Assembly (NCBI RefSeq): GCF_000934605.2
Contig: NZ_CP010897.2
Span: 806,001-870,000, forward strand
Origin: Pandoraea vervacti
GTDB taxonomy: Bacteria > Pseudomonadota > Gammaproteobacteria > Burkholderiales > Burkholderiaceae
Direction: 5' to 3'
DNA length: 64,000 bases
A program made the translations under genes and the position numbers. This document shows, in pieces, positions 49,339-58,564 of this stretch; the first letter of the stretch is position 1, and each line of letters starts with the position of its first letter. The notes under the pieces are model-generated. The model made no database searches. It was not told the DNA's origin and saw only the letters and a list, made by a program, of their open reading frames with translations.

Positions 49339-50922
49339 TTATTGCTTCGCGACCGAGAAGGGCGGGAGCTGATAGCTCCATGTCTCGCTGATCGCACGGC
49401 CCCCCGAGACGAGCGCTGCACGCAGTTCGACGACCTTGGCCGGGTCCTTGACCATGACCCGCAGGTTCAGCCGCATGCCGCGTGTAGCCGGATTCGGTTG
49501 CAGCGTCTGCTCGATGATGGTGGCGTTATCGCTGACGCTGACCTGCGGCGTGACCGACGCGGCGGGCAACGTGGCGAGCGGGCCGCCGTCAAAGTCCACG
49601 ATCAGGCCGGTGCTGCCGTCGAAGTGACGAATCAGGTTGGCCTGTGTGATTTCGCCGGCCGTGCGAAGCGTCTGCTTCACCCACGCCAGATTGCGATCGA
49701 TGATGCCGCGCTCGTTCATCGTCCAGCGAATGTTGTAGTCGGCCTGCAACGGCTGCCCCTTGGGCGGCAACTGGTCAGGCGTCCAGAACGCGCCGATGTT
49801 GTCGTTGGTTTCGTCCGGCGACGGAATCTCGACGAGTTCAACGTGACCTTTGCCCCAGTCGCCCTGCGGCTCGACCCAGGCGCTCGGGCGCAGGTCGTAG
49901 CGATCCTTCAGGTCTTCGTACTGCGAGAAATCGCGCCCGCGCTGGAGCAGACCGAAGCCGCGCGGATTCGTCACCTGGAACTGGCTGATGGCGAGATTGC
50001 GCGGATTGTTCAGGGGGCGCCAGATCCATTCGCCGTTGCCCGCGTGAATCGCCAGCCCGTTCGAGTCATGCAACGCCGGGCGGAAGTTGTAAGGGTCGCG
50101 CTGCTGGTTCGGCCCGAACAGGAACATGCTCGTGAGCGGCGCGATGCCAAGCTTCGTCACCTTGTCGCGCATGAACACGCGGGCCTGCACCTTGAGCACG
50201 GAATCCTCGCCTGGCGTCAGGTCGAAACGGTAGGCGCCGGTGGCGCGCTTCGAATCGAGCAGGGCGTAGAAGACGAGATGCTTGTCGCCCGCATTGGGAC
50301 GCTCGATCCAGAATTCGCGAAACGCCGGGAATTCTTCGGCGATGGGCAAACCGGTGTCGATGGCGAGGCCACGCGCCGACAGGCCATAGATCTGTCCCTT
50401 GCCGATGACGCGGAAATAGCTCGCGCCCAGCACGCTCATGATCTCGTCGAGCTTGCCCGGTTCGTTGATGGGATAGAGCACCCGGAAGCCCGCATACCCC
50501 AGATTGTGAGTTGCGCTGCGCTCGAGCTTGAGATCGCCGAAGTCGAAGCGGTTGCTGTCGTACTTGATCTCGTCGATCTTCGCGCTGGCGCCGCTGCCGA
50601 CGATTTCGTTGATCTTCACCGGCGTGCTGAACTGCATGCCCTGATGATAGAAGCCGAGCTTGAAGGCCGTGGGCTGATCGTTCCATTCGAACGCTTCGCG
50701 GCGCGGCTGGATCTTGATGTAGTCGCCGAACTGCATTTTCGCGAAGGCCGGCGTGAGGTTGCTCACCGGGGCCGCGTAGGGCTTGTCGGAAAGCGCTTTG
50801 GCGCGGGCGGTCACGTCGTCGAGGGAGAACGCATGGGCATGCGCGGCGCCCACCAGGGCGGCGCCGACGACGAGCCGCGACGCGTAGCGGCGCCAGAACG
50901 GGGTCTGAGAAAACAAAACCAA
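49339..50922 (-). CDS. opgG: Periplasmic glucan biosynthesis protein G/D
   Basis: A 527-residue OpgG/OpgD-family protein for osmoregulated periplasmic glucans. An N-terminal signal peptide (RRYASRLVVGAALVGAAHAHA, cleavage near residue 31) precedes the MdoG domain (FSLDDVTARAKALSDKPYAAP). Conserved blocks include QFGDYIKIQPRREAFEW, YPINEPGKLDEIMSVLGASYFR and YEDLKDRYDLRPSAWVEPQGDWGKGHVELVEIP. The start is TTG at 50922: AGGAG lies six bases before it and no ATG or GTG is correctly placed. Family members have beta-1,2-glucanase activity. It is divergent from a bglX-type gene; opgH is not in the window. Confidence 0.9.
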   Translation of the reverse strand: MVLFSQTPFWRRYASRLVVGAALVGAAHAHAFSLDDVTARAKALSDKPYAAPVSNLTPAFAKMQFGDYIKIQPRREAFEWNDQPTAFKLGFYHQGMQFSTPVKINEIVGSGASAKIDEIKYDSNRFDFGDLKLERSATHNLGYAGFRVLYPINEPGKLDEIMSVLGASYFRVIGKGQIYGLSARGLAIDTGLPIAEEFPAFREFWIERPNAGDKHLVFYALLDSKRATGAYRFDLTPGEDSVLKVQARVFMRDKVTKLGIAPLTSMFLFGPNQQRDPYNFRPALHDSNGLAIHAGNGEWIWRPLNNPRNLAISQFQVTNPRGFGLLQRGRDFSQYEDLKDRYDLRPSAWVEPQGDWGKGHVELVEIPSPDETNDNIGAFWTPDQLPPKGQPLQADYNIRWTMNERGIIDRNLAWVKQTLRTAGEITQANLIRHFDGSTGLIVDFDGGPLATLPAASVTPQVSVSDNATIIEQTLQPNPATRGMRLNLRVMVKDPAKVVELRAALVSGGRAISETWSYQLPPFSVAKQ

Positions 50923-51158
50923 AAGTCGCTCCTGAAGTGAAATGGCAGTTCGCCTCGGCGCTGACTTCGGGCAGCGCGTTACCGCATCGAGGCACGGAAT
51001 TCTTTCAAATAACGCCAATTGTGGCAAAGTATCGCACTTCGTGTCGCGAGTTCGCCCCGGTGCGGCTTGCGATGCCTGCCGATACGACGACCCGGACGCC
51101 CGGACTCGCGGACCTTGCTGCGCGTGCCGTGCGTCGCACTCAATTGGATCGCCATCAC

Positions 51159-53513
51159 ATGCAAACGCTCCGCGCACTGGCTCTCGCAGCCAGTCTCGTA
51201 GTGGCGCCGGCCTTTGCCAGCGCCGCTCAAGCTTCCGACAACGCCGACAAGCGCGACGTTCCCGTTGCAACCGTTGCACCCATTGCAATGCCTTCGGCGT
51301 CCGCCAAGCAAAAGTTTGTCGACGATCTCCTCGCGCGCATGACGCTCGACGAGAAAATCGGCCAGTTGCGCCTGATCAGCATCGGTGCGGAGATGCCGCA
51401 GCCGCAACTCATCAAGGAAATCGCCGCCGGCCGTGTCGGCGGCACTTTCAACTCGGTGACGCCGAGCGAGAACCGCCCGTTGCAGGACGCCGCCGTCAAA
51501 CAAAGCCGCCTGAAGATTCCGATCTTCTTCGCTTACGATATCGTGCACGGCCACCGTACCGTGTTTCCGATCAGCCTCGGCCTGGCGTCGAGCTGGGACA
51601 TGTCGGTCGTTCGTCAGGCGGCGCGCGTGTCCGCCGTCGAAGCGAGTGCCGACGGCCTCGACGCGACTTTCGCGCCCATGGTGGACATCTCGCGCGACCC
51701 GCGCTGGGGTCGCACCTCGGAAGGCTTCGGCGAGGACCCCTATCTGGTCTCGCAAAGCGCACGCGCGAGCGTGCAGGGCTTTCAGGGCACGTCGCCCGCC
51801 AACCCCGACAGCCTGATGGCGTTCGTGAAGCACTTCGCGCTGTACGGCGCGGTCGAAGGCGGACGTGACTACAACGTCGTCGACATGAGCCCGATGCGCA
51901 TGTATCAGGACTATCTGCCGCCATATCGCGCCGGGATCGACGCGGGCGCGGGCGGCGTGATGATTGCGCTGAACTCGGTCAATGGCACGCCCGCCACGTC
52001 CAACAAGTGGCTGCTGCAAGACCTGCTGCGTGGCGAATGGGGTTTCAAGGGTGTGACGGTCAGCGATCATGGCGCCATCGAGGAACTGATGCGTCACGGC
52101 GTGGCGAAGGACGGCCGCGAGGCCGCCAGGCTCGCCATCGAAGCCGGCGTCGACATGAGCATGGCCGATCAGCAGTACCTCAAGCAGTTACCGGACCTGG
52201 TGAAGTCGGGCGACGTGCCGATGCGTTATATCGACAACGCCGTGCGCGAAGTGCTCGGGGCGAAATACGACATGGGCCTCTTTGCCGATCCGTATCGCCG
52301 CATCGGACAGGCCGGGAACGATCCGAAGGACGTGAATGCCGAAAGCCGCATGCACCGCGATGCGGCGCGCGATGTCGCCCGCAAGTCGGTCGTGCTGCTG
52401 GAGAATCGGCATGACACGCTGCCGCTCAGGAAAGCGGGCAAGGTCGCCGTGATCGGACCGCTCGCCGACTCGAAGCTCGACATGATGGGCAGTTGGTCGG
52501 CCGCAGGCAAGCACGCGCAGGCCGTGTCGCTGCTCCAGGGCGTACGCGACGTGCTCGGCACGAACGCCCAGGTCAGCTATGCGCGTGGCGCGAACATCAC
52601 CGATGATCCGCGCGTCGTCGAATATCTCAACTTCCTCGACTGGGACAATCCGGAAGTCGTGCAGGACAAGCGCACGCCGCAGCAGATGATCGACGAGGCC
52701 GTGCAGGTCGCGCGCAATGCCGATACGCTGATCGTGGCCGTGGGCGAATCGCGCGGCATGTCGCACGAGGCATCGAGCCGCACGAGCCTGATGCTCCCGA
52801 GCAGCCAGCTTGCGTTGTTACAGGCGCTCAAGGCCACGGGCAAGCCGCTCGTGGTCGTGCTGATGAACGGCCGCCCGCTGGACCTGAACTGGGTGAGCGT
52901 CAACGCCGACGCCATGCTCGAGACCTGGTACGCCGGGACCGAGGGCGGTCATGCGATTGCCGATGTGCTGTTCGGCGACTACAACCCGTCGGGCAGGCTG
53001 CCAATCTCGTTTCCGCGCTCGATCGGTCAGATTCCGACGTACTACAACCAGTTGCGCATCGGCCGTCCGTTTACGCCGGGCAAGCCTGCGAACTATACGT
53101 CGCAATACTTCGAGGAAGACTCGGGGCCGCTGTACGCCTTCGGCTATGGCCTGAGCTACACCACCTTCGAGGTGTCCCCGGTCAAGCTCTCGTCGAAGTC
53201 GATGACGACCGGCGGCAAGCTCGACGCGAGCGTCACGGTGCGCAACACGGGCAAGCGCGAAGGCGAGACCGTCGTGCAGTTGTACTTGCAGGACGTGGCC
53301 GCTTCGATCGTGCGCCCGGTCAAGGAACTGAAGGGCTTCCAGAAGGTGAGCCTGAAGCCGGGCGAATCGCGCACGGTGCACTTCGCCATCGACGCCGGCT
53401 TGCTGAAGTTCTACAACGCGAAGCTGCAATACGTGGCCGAGCCGGGCGAATTCAACGTCCAGATCGGCCTCGACTCGCAGCACGTCGAACAGGCGACATT
53501 TACCCTTCAGTAA
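51159..53513 (+). CDS. bglX: Glycoside hydrolase family 3 beta-glucosidase
   Basis: A 784-residue periplasmic GH3 enzyme. The signal peptide MQTLRALALAASLVVAPAFASAAQA fixes the start at 51159. The N-terminal TIM barrel carries the nucleophile D303 (GFKGVTVSDHGAIEEL) and the KHF motif; the C-terminal beta-sandwich (AVIGPLADSKLDMMGSWSA) and the fibronectin-III-like domain (FEVSPVKLSSKSM onward) complete the BglX layout. It hydrolyses terminal beta-glucosyl residues, and BglX-like enzymes accept sophoro-oligosaccharides. Divergence from opgG suggests linked synthesis and turnover of periplasmic beta-glucans. Confidence 0.93.
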   Translation: MQTLRALALAASLVVAPAFASAAQASDNADKRDVPVATVAPIAMPSASAKQKFVDDLLARMTLDEKIGQLRLISIGAEMPQPQLIKEIAAGRVGGTFNSVTPSENRPLQDAAVKQSRLKIPIFFAYDIVHGHRTVFPISLGLASSWDMSVVRQAARVSAVEASADGLDATFAPMVDISRDPRWGRTSEGFGEDPYLVSQSARASVQGFQGTSPANPDSLMAFVKHFALYGAVEGGRDYNVVDMSPMRMYQDYLPPYRAGIDAGAGGVMIALNSVNGTPATSNKWLLQDLLRGEWGFKGVTVSDHGAIEELMRHGVAKDGREAARLAIEAGVDMSMADQQYLKQLPDLVKSGDVPMRYIDNAVREVLGAKYDMGLFADPYRRIGQAGNDPKDVNAESRMHRDAARDVARKSVVLLENRHDTLPLRKAGKVAVIGPLADSKLDMMGSWSAAGKHAQAVSLLQGVRDVLGTNAQVSYARGANITDDPRVVEYLNFLDWDNPEVVQDKRTPQQMIDEAVQVARNADTLIVAVGESRGMSHEASSRTSLMLPSSQLALLQALKATGKPLVVVLMNGRPLDLNWVSVNADAMLETWYAGTEGGHAIADVLFGDYNPSGRLPISFPRSIGQIPTYYNQLRIGRPFTPGKPANYTSQYFEEDSGPLYAFGYGLSYTTFEVSPVKLSSKSMTTGGKLDASVTVRNTGKREGETVVQLYLQDVAASIVRPVKELKGFQKVSLKPGESRTVHFAIDAGLLKFYNAKLQYVAEPGEFNVQIGLDSQHVEQATFTLQ

Positions 53514-53529
53514 GCGCGCTTCCCCTGCT

Positions 53530-54441
53530 TCACGCCTGCGTCTGAAATTCCCCGGCAAGGAATTCGACGCAGGCACGCACCTTCGCTGACGACGCCACGC
53601 GCGACGGATACACCGCCCACACATTGGCCGGTTGCGTGACCTCCGGCAACACCTGCACCAGTTCCCCGCGCGCGATGAGCGCCCCCACGTCCCACATCGA
53701 GCGCAGCACGATGCCTTGCGCGTCGAGCGCCCATTGCACCGCGACTTCCCCGTGATTCGTCGACAGCGGCCCCGTGACCTTGAGCGAGACGGATTCGCCG
53801 CGCTGCTGTAGCCGCCACACGCCGAACGGATGATCCCGTTCCTTGATGACGATGCAGGCGTGTCCGGCCAGATCGCTCAACTGACGCGGCGTGCCGTGCG
53901 TCTCCAGATACGCGGCCGAGGCGCATAACACGCGATGGTTGTCGGCGAGCTTGCGGGCGATCAGATGTGGCGCAATGTCGTCGCCGATACGCACGTCGAG
54001 GTCGTAGCCTTCGGCCGCGACGTCCACGATCCGGTCGAACAGATCGAGGCGCACGTTCAACTGGGGATGCAGCGCGCGCAGTCGGGACATTGCCGGCGCG
54101 ACCACGTGACGTCCGAAGCCGAAGCTGCTCGATACTCGCAGCGTGCCGCGCGGCACCTGCCGGGTGCTCGATACGTCCTCCATCAGATGATTCACGTCGT
54201 CGAGAATCTTCTCGGCCCATGCGTAGACTCGCTCGCCCGCGTCGGTAATCGCCACGCGCCGCGTCGAGCGGTGCAGCAACCGCGTGCCAAGGTCCGCTTC
54301 GAGCATGCCCACGCGTTTGCTGACATAGGCCGGTGAGACGCCCAGCGCTTCGGCGGCCGCCGAGAAACTGGCGCGGCGGGCGACCTGACAGAACACGCGC
54401 AGGTCGTCGAGATTCGGATTGACGGGCAGGGGTTTATTCAC
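53530..54441 (-). CDS. dmlR: LysR-family regulator, DmlR-like
   Basis: A 303-residue LysR protein. Helix-turn-helix: NLDDLRVFCQVARRASFSAAAEALGVSPAYVSKRVGMLE. The opening PNLDDLRVFCQVA and RLLHRSTRRVAITDAGERVY match the DmlR branch that activates D-malate dehydrogenase in E. coli. The start is GTG at 54441. It is divergent from the dmlA-like gene 95 bases away, supporting that role. The effector, D-malate or tartrate, is inferred. Confidence 0.9.
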   Translation of the reverse strand: MNKPLPVNPNLDDLRVFCQVARRASFSAAAEALGVSPAYVSKRVGMLEADLGTRLLHRSTRRVAITDAGERVYAWAEKILDDVNHLMEDVSSTRQVPRGTLRVSSSFGFGRHVVAPAMSRLRALHPQLNVRLDLFDRIVDVAAEGYDLDVRIGDDIAPHLIARKLADNHRVLCASAAYLETHGTPRQLSDLAGHACIVIKERDHPFGVWRLQQRGESVSLKVTGPLSTNHGEVAVQWALDAQGIVLRSMWDVGALIARGELVQVLPEVTQPANVWAVYPSRVASSAKVRACVEFLAGEFQTQA

Positions 54442-54536
54442 GATTCGTGGATAGTGGATTAACCGATTGGGGGATTTTATCCGCGTTGGAATGGAATAAC
54501 CTAACGCACATTCGTCAAACGTTCAGGAGACAGACC

Positions 54537-55646
54537 ATGACCGAATCGTCCCAACGCGCCCAGCGTCCGTTCAGGATCGCCGTAATTCCGGGTGATGGCA
54601 TCGGCAAGGAAGTGATGCCCGAAGGCCTGCGCGTGCTCGACGCCGCCAGCAAGCGCTTCGGCATCCCCGTCGAGTACCAGCACATCGAGTGGGCAAGTTG
54701 CGATTACTACGCCGCGCACGGTCAGATGATGCCGGACGACTGGAAGGAGCAGCTCGCGGGCGTGGACGCCATTCTCTTCGGCGCAGTCGGCTGGCCTGAA
54801 ACGGTGCCCGATCACATCTCGCTCTGGGGCTCGCTGCTCAAGTTCCGTCGCGAGTTCGACCAGTACATCAATCTGCGCCCGGCGCGCTTGTTCGATGGCG
54901 TGCCTTCACCGCTGGCGAACCGCAAGGCGGGGGACATCGATTTCATGATCGTGCGCGAGAACACCGAAGGCGAATATTCGTCCGTCGGCGGCGTGATGTT
55001 CGAAGGCACGGAGCGTGAGTTCGTGGTGCAGGAGTCGGTATTCACCCGCCACGGCACGGAGCGCGTGCTGAAGTTCGCGTTCGATCTGGCGCAGCAGCGC
55101 CAGCGCAAGCATGTGACGGTCGCGACCAAGAGCAATGGCATCTCGATCTCGATGCCCTGGTGGGACAAGCGGGCTGCCGAGACGGCCGCCCAATATCCCG
55201 ACATTACGTGGGACAAGCAGCACATCGACATTCTGTGTGCGCGTTTCGTGCTGAATCCGGATCGTTTCGACGTGGTCGTCGCATCGAATCTGTTCGGCGA
55301 CATTCTGTCCGACCTCGGCCCGGCATGTACCGGCACGATCGGCATTGCGCCGTCGGGCAATCTGAACCCGGAAGGCAAGTTCCCGTCGCTGTTCGAACCG
55401 GTGCACGGCTCGGCGCCCGACATTGCGGGCAAGAACATCGCCAACCCGATCGGCATGATCTGGACCGCCGCGATGATGCTTGATTTCATCGGTCGCGGCG
55501 ACTCGCGCACGCGCGACGCCCACGATGCGATCCTGGCGGCCATCACGCAGGTAATCAAGGACGGTCCGCGCACCGGCGACATGGGCGGGCGCGCGAACAC
55601 GACCGAAGTGGGTCAGGCGATTGCGGCAGTGGTCGCGGCCGGCTGA
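54537..55646 (+). CDS. dmlA: D-malate/tartrate dehydrogenase (decarboxylating)
   Basis: A 369-residue enzyme of the isopropylmalate/isocitrate dehydrogenase fold. Signatures: IAVIPGDGIGKEV at the N-terminus, FGAVGWPETVPDH, MIVRENTEGEYSSVGG, the metal-binding aspartates in VVASNLFGDILSDLG, and EPVHGSAPDIAGKNIANP. The absence of leuCD and the presence of a DmlR-like regulator separate it from LeuB. It oxidises D-malate to pyruvate and CO2 with NAD+; related enzymes use tartrate. AGGAG precedes the ATG at 54537. Its 3' end overlaps the convergent monooxygenase gene by 34 bases. Confidence 0.93.
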   Translation: MTESSQRAQRPFRIAVIPGDGIGKEVMPEGLRVLDAASKRFGIPVEYQHIEWASCDYYAAHGQMMPDDWKEQLAGVDAILFGAVGWPETVPDHISLWGSLLKFRREFDQYINLRPARLFDGVPSPLANRKAGDIDFMIVRENTEGEYSSVGGVMFEGTEREFVVQESVFTRHGTERVLKFAFDLAQQRQRKHVTVATKSNGISISMPWWDKRAAETAAQYPDITWDKQHIDILCARFVLNPDRFDVVVASNLFGDILSDLGPACTGTIGIAPSGNLNPEGKFPSLFEPVHGSAPDIAGKNIANPIGMIWTAAMMLDFIGRGDSRTRDAHDAILAAITQVIKDGPRTGDMGGRANTTEVGQAIAAVVAAG

Positions 55647-57037
55647 TCGGCCGACGTCCCTGGCGCTGCACCCGCTGGCGATGCAATGTCGCGCGGCGGG
55701 TGGTCGTCGAAGTAGCGATTGGGCACCGGCGGCACGCCAAGATTCTCGCGGAACGTGCGACCCTCGTACCGCGTGCGGAAAAGGCCGCGCCGCTGCAATT
55801 CCGGCACCACGAGATCCACGAACGACGTGATACCCACGGGCGCGCTCGGAAACATGATGTTGAAACCGTCTGCCGCGCCCGTCTCGAACCAGTGCTGGAA
55901 GTCGTCGGCGATCGATGCCGGCGTGCCGACCAGCACGCGGTGCCCCCCGCCGGTAAATCGCGTGTAGAGCTGCCGTACGGTCGGCTGTTCTCGTCGAATC
56001 CAGTCCACCAGCAACTTCTGACGGCTCTTGTGCGAGTTCGTCTCCGGGACATGGTCGGGCAGCGGCACCTTCGCGTCGAAGGGCAAGCTCGCCAGGTCGA
56101 TGCCCAGGCTCGCATAGTTGGTCAGTGCATTGAGCGCCACGGCGGGATCGCGATGCGAGAGCAGGCTGTCGTAAATGTCCTCCGCTTCGGATTGCGTGCG
56201 CCCGACGATGGGCGACACGCCCGGCAGAATGAAAATGTGCTCCGGCTTGCGGCCATACTTCAGCGCGCGTGTTTTCACGTCGGTATAGAAGGCGCGGGCC
56301 TCCTCGATATCCTGCGCAGCCGTGTAGAGCAGCTCGCCCGCGCGTGCGGCGAGTTCACGTCCCGCTTCGCTCGAGCCCGCCTGCGCAATCACCGGCCAGC
56401 CCTGAACGGGGCGTGGCGCATTCAACGGCCCGCGCACCTGAAAGTGCTTGCCCCGATGGTCGAGGGTGCGGATGCGCGACGGATCGGCCCATTGGCCCGT
56501 GGCCTTGTTACGCACGAAGGCGTCGTCGGCATGCGTGTCCCAGAGGCCGGTCACGACGTCGTAGAACTCGTTGGCGCGCTCGTAGCGCAGCGCATGATCG
56601 ACGTGGTCGTCGCGGTTGAAGTTCTGGCCGCCCCCTGTGGAGGTGACCAGATTCCAGCCCGCGCGGCCGCCGGACAGGTGGTCGAGCGATGCAAACGCGC
56701 GTGCCACGTTGTACGGTTCGCTGTAGGTGGTGCTCACGGAGGCGACCAGGCCGATGTGCCGGGTGGCGCCCGCCAGACCTGCGAGCAGCACCACGGGGTC
56801 CCAGCGCGGCGCGCCGGGGCTGTGGGCAAGGGCGATGGGGTCCGTCGAGACAAAGAGATTGTCGAAGAAGAACAACGCGTCGAACAGGCCGCGCTCGAGT
56901 TCCTGGGCGTAGTGACGGTAGCGCGCGAATTGCGAATAGGCGTCGGTGTCCGTGTCGGGATGACGCCAGCTGTCGCCCTGCACGCCGGAACCCGACATGT
57001 AGGCGCCCAGCCGGAGCTTGCGGGCAGGTTGGCTCAT
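55613..57037 (-). CDS. FMN-dependent monooxygenase, NtaA/SnaA/DszA family
   Basis: A 474-residue luciferase-like monooxygenase using reduced FMN. Family marks: KLRLGAYMSGSGVQGDSWRHP, ERGLFDALFFFDNLF, YSEPYNVARAFASLDHLSGGRAGWNLVTS and PVIAQAGSSEAGRELAARAGELLYTA. Members desulfurise or oxidise chelators, sulfones and pristinamycin-type substrates; in Burkholderiaceae they often belong to sulfur-scavenging sets. The ATG at 57037 follows a GAGAG. It is divergent from a sulfonate-type binding protein across the 14-bp repeat array, which supports a sulfur role. No flavin reductase is adjacent. Confidence 0.9.
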   Translation of the reverse strand: MSQPARKLRLGAYMSGSGVQGDSWRHPDTDTDAYSQFARYRHYAQELERGLFDALFFFDNLFVSTDPIALAHSPGAPRWDPVVLLAGLAGATRHIGLVASVSTTYSEPYNVARAFASLDHLSGGRAGWNLVTSTGGGQNFNRDDHVDHALRYERANEFYDVVTGLWDTHADDAFVRNKATGQWADPSRIRTLDHRGKHFQVRGPLNAPRPVQGWPVIAQAGSSEAGRELAARAGELLYTAAQDIEEARAFYTDVKTRALKYGRKPEHIFILPGVSPIVGRTQSEAEDIYDSLLSHRDPAVALNALTNYASLGIDLASLPFDAKVPLPDHVPETNSHKSRQKLLVDWIRREQPTVRQLYTRFTGGGHRVLVGTPASIADDFQHWFETGAADGFNIMFPSAPVGITSFVDLVVPELQRRGLFRTRYEGRTFRENLGVPPVPNRYFDDHPPRDIASPAGAAPGTSADQPAATTAAIA

Positions 57038-57125
57038 GAGCTTGCTCTCGTTCGATTTCGGTAGACGATCACGATAAGCGAGCCATTCGTCGCACGGCAA
57101 ACAACGAAACTCGATAAGCAAAACA

Positions 57126-57181
57126 ACATAAGCAAACGCACATAAGCAAACGCACATAAGCAAACGCACATAAGCAAACGC
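57126..57181. repeat. 14-bp tandem repeat in a divergent promoter region
   Basis: Unit ACATAAGCAAACGC, four perfect copies, with a degenerate fifth at 57112-57125 (CGATAAGCAAAACA). It fills much of the 255-bp space between the FMN monooxygenase and the binding-protein gene. It could be a set of regulator sites or an expandable spacer. Confidence 0.9.
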
Positions 57182-57292
57182 GTGAAGGGCGCGCTATGGA
57201 TCGCATCAATCGATGGTTGGGGATGCGGCGACGCGTGTCTAGACTGGCACATCCTCCACTCTTTCGGCCGCGTTCGTGCGTGGCGACATGAC

Positions 57293-58441
57293 ATGACGAC
57301 ATCTGCCTCCCATGCCGCTGCACAGGACGATCCGGTGCTCGACGCATTCATTGCGGCCTCTGCCATTGCGTTCGGTCTGTACGTCTCGCCGCCCTCGCGT
57401 GCAGCGATGGTGCGCGCGACGCTCGCACGCGCCGCAAAGCGCGACCTGCGCTCGCGTGCCCGGCAACAGTGGCCGATCTGGCGTGCCCGCCTGCGACGTG
57501 GGGCGGCGGCGGCGCTCAGCGTGGCTGCCATCCTGCCGTTCGCCAGCAAGGCGGCGGACAAGCCGGTGCTGGTGGTGGGCGATCAGGCATACAACGCCCA
57601 GAGCCTTTTCGAAGCGTCCGGCGCATTGCAGGACGCGCCGTACACCGTCTCATGGAAACAGTTCCCGGCAGGCACGCCGGTGATCGAGGCCGTCAACGCC
57701 GGCGCGCTGGACATCGGTCTGCAGGGCGATGGTCCGGTGCTGTTCCTCGCCGCGCAGGGCGCACCCGTCAAGGTCATCGGCATCTATCGCGACAGTCCCG
57801 ACAGTGTGGTGTTGCTCGCGGGGCCGCATACGCAGATCAAGACGGTTGCCGACCTGAAGGGCAAGACGGTGGCGGTCACGCGAGGCGGATGGTCCCAGCA
57901 ACTGGTGCAGGCGGCGCTCACCTCTGCCGGTCTGCCGCTCGATTCCGTGAAGTATTCGTATCTGGCGTCCGTCGATTCGGCAGCGGCGCTTCAGGCGGGC
58001 AAGGTCGATGCGACCGCGACCTGGGAGCCGTACGTCACGCGTTTGCGTCAGGCTGGGGCCAAGACCGTGGTCACGGCGCGTGGACTGATCGCGGCGCAAA
58101 GCTATCTGTCGACGACACAGAAGGTCATCGACAGCAAACGAGAGCTGTTGGGCGACTTCGTTCAGCGTTATCAGCGTGCGCGCGAGTGGTCGCTGGCGGA
58201 CCCGCGTCACATTGAACGTTATGCCGACGTGTGGGCGGCGAAGTCGCGCGTCGATCCGAAGCTCGCGCATCAATGGTTCAGCACGTCGCGCATTCGCTAC
58301 GAGCCGCTCACGGACGGCGCCATCGCCGAAGCGCAAAAGAGCGTCGACGACTTCGTGAAGACGGGCACGCTGACGAAGGGCTTCGATGTGCGCGGTCTGT
58401 TCGATACGTCGTTCAACAAGTTCACGCAGGCGGCCCGATAA
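57293..58441 (+). CDS. ABC transporter substrate-binding protein, aliphatic sulfonate (SsuA) type
   Basis: A periplasmic binding protein of 382 residues from the ATG at 57293. The signal peptide, ARLRRGAAAALSVAAILPFASKA, sits at about 65-87, leaving an odd N-terminal extension of about 60 residues (VLDAFIAASAIAFGLYVSP...). A start at M39 would shorten but not remove it. The mature part matches SsuA/TauA: VIEAVNAGALDIGLQGDGPVLF, GKTVAVTRGGWSQQLVQAAL, AGKVDATATWEPYV. No permease or ATPase gene follows. It probably binds a sulfonate or related anion. Confidence 0.87.
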   Translation: MTTSASHAAAQDDPVLDAFIAASAIAFGLYVSPPSRAAMVRATLARAAKRDLRSRARQQWPIWRARLRRGAAAALSVAAILPFASKAADKPVLVVGDQAYNAQSLFEASGALQDAPYTVSWKQFPAGTPVIEAVNAGALDIGLQGDGPVLFLAAQGAPVKVIGIYRDSPDSVVLLAGPHTQIKTVADLKGKTVAVTRGGWSQQLVQAALTSAGLPLDSVKYSYLASVDSAAALQAGKVDATATWEPYVTRLRQAGAKTVVTARGLIAAQSYLSTTQKVIDSKRELLGDFVQRYQRAREWSLADPRHIERYADVWAAKSRVDPKLAHQWFSTSRIRYEPLTDGAIAEAQKSVDDFVKTGTLTKGFDVRGLFDTSFNKFTQAAR

Positions 58442-58564
58442 GGCCCGATAAGGCATCTCGCAGGGCCTGCACTTTCACGCCGGATTACCGCTCAGGGCTA
58501 CAATGCTCGCCACCCGGCGGGCAGCGTGGCCCGTCCCTTGTCTTGTCGACTCAGGGAAATTGGC

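Noticed and set aside
54537..55646. Assignment of the dehydrogenase as leuB
   Set aside because: leuA is 24 kb away, no leuCD is near, and a DmlR-like LysR gene is divergent; D-malate/tartrate dehydrogenase fits better.
57126..57181. 14-bp array considered as replication iterons
   Set aside because: No replication initiator gene, DnaA boxes or AT-rich unwinding region beside it; it lies between two catabolic genes.
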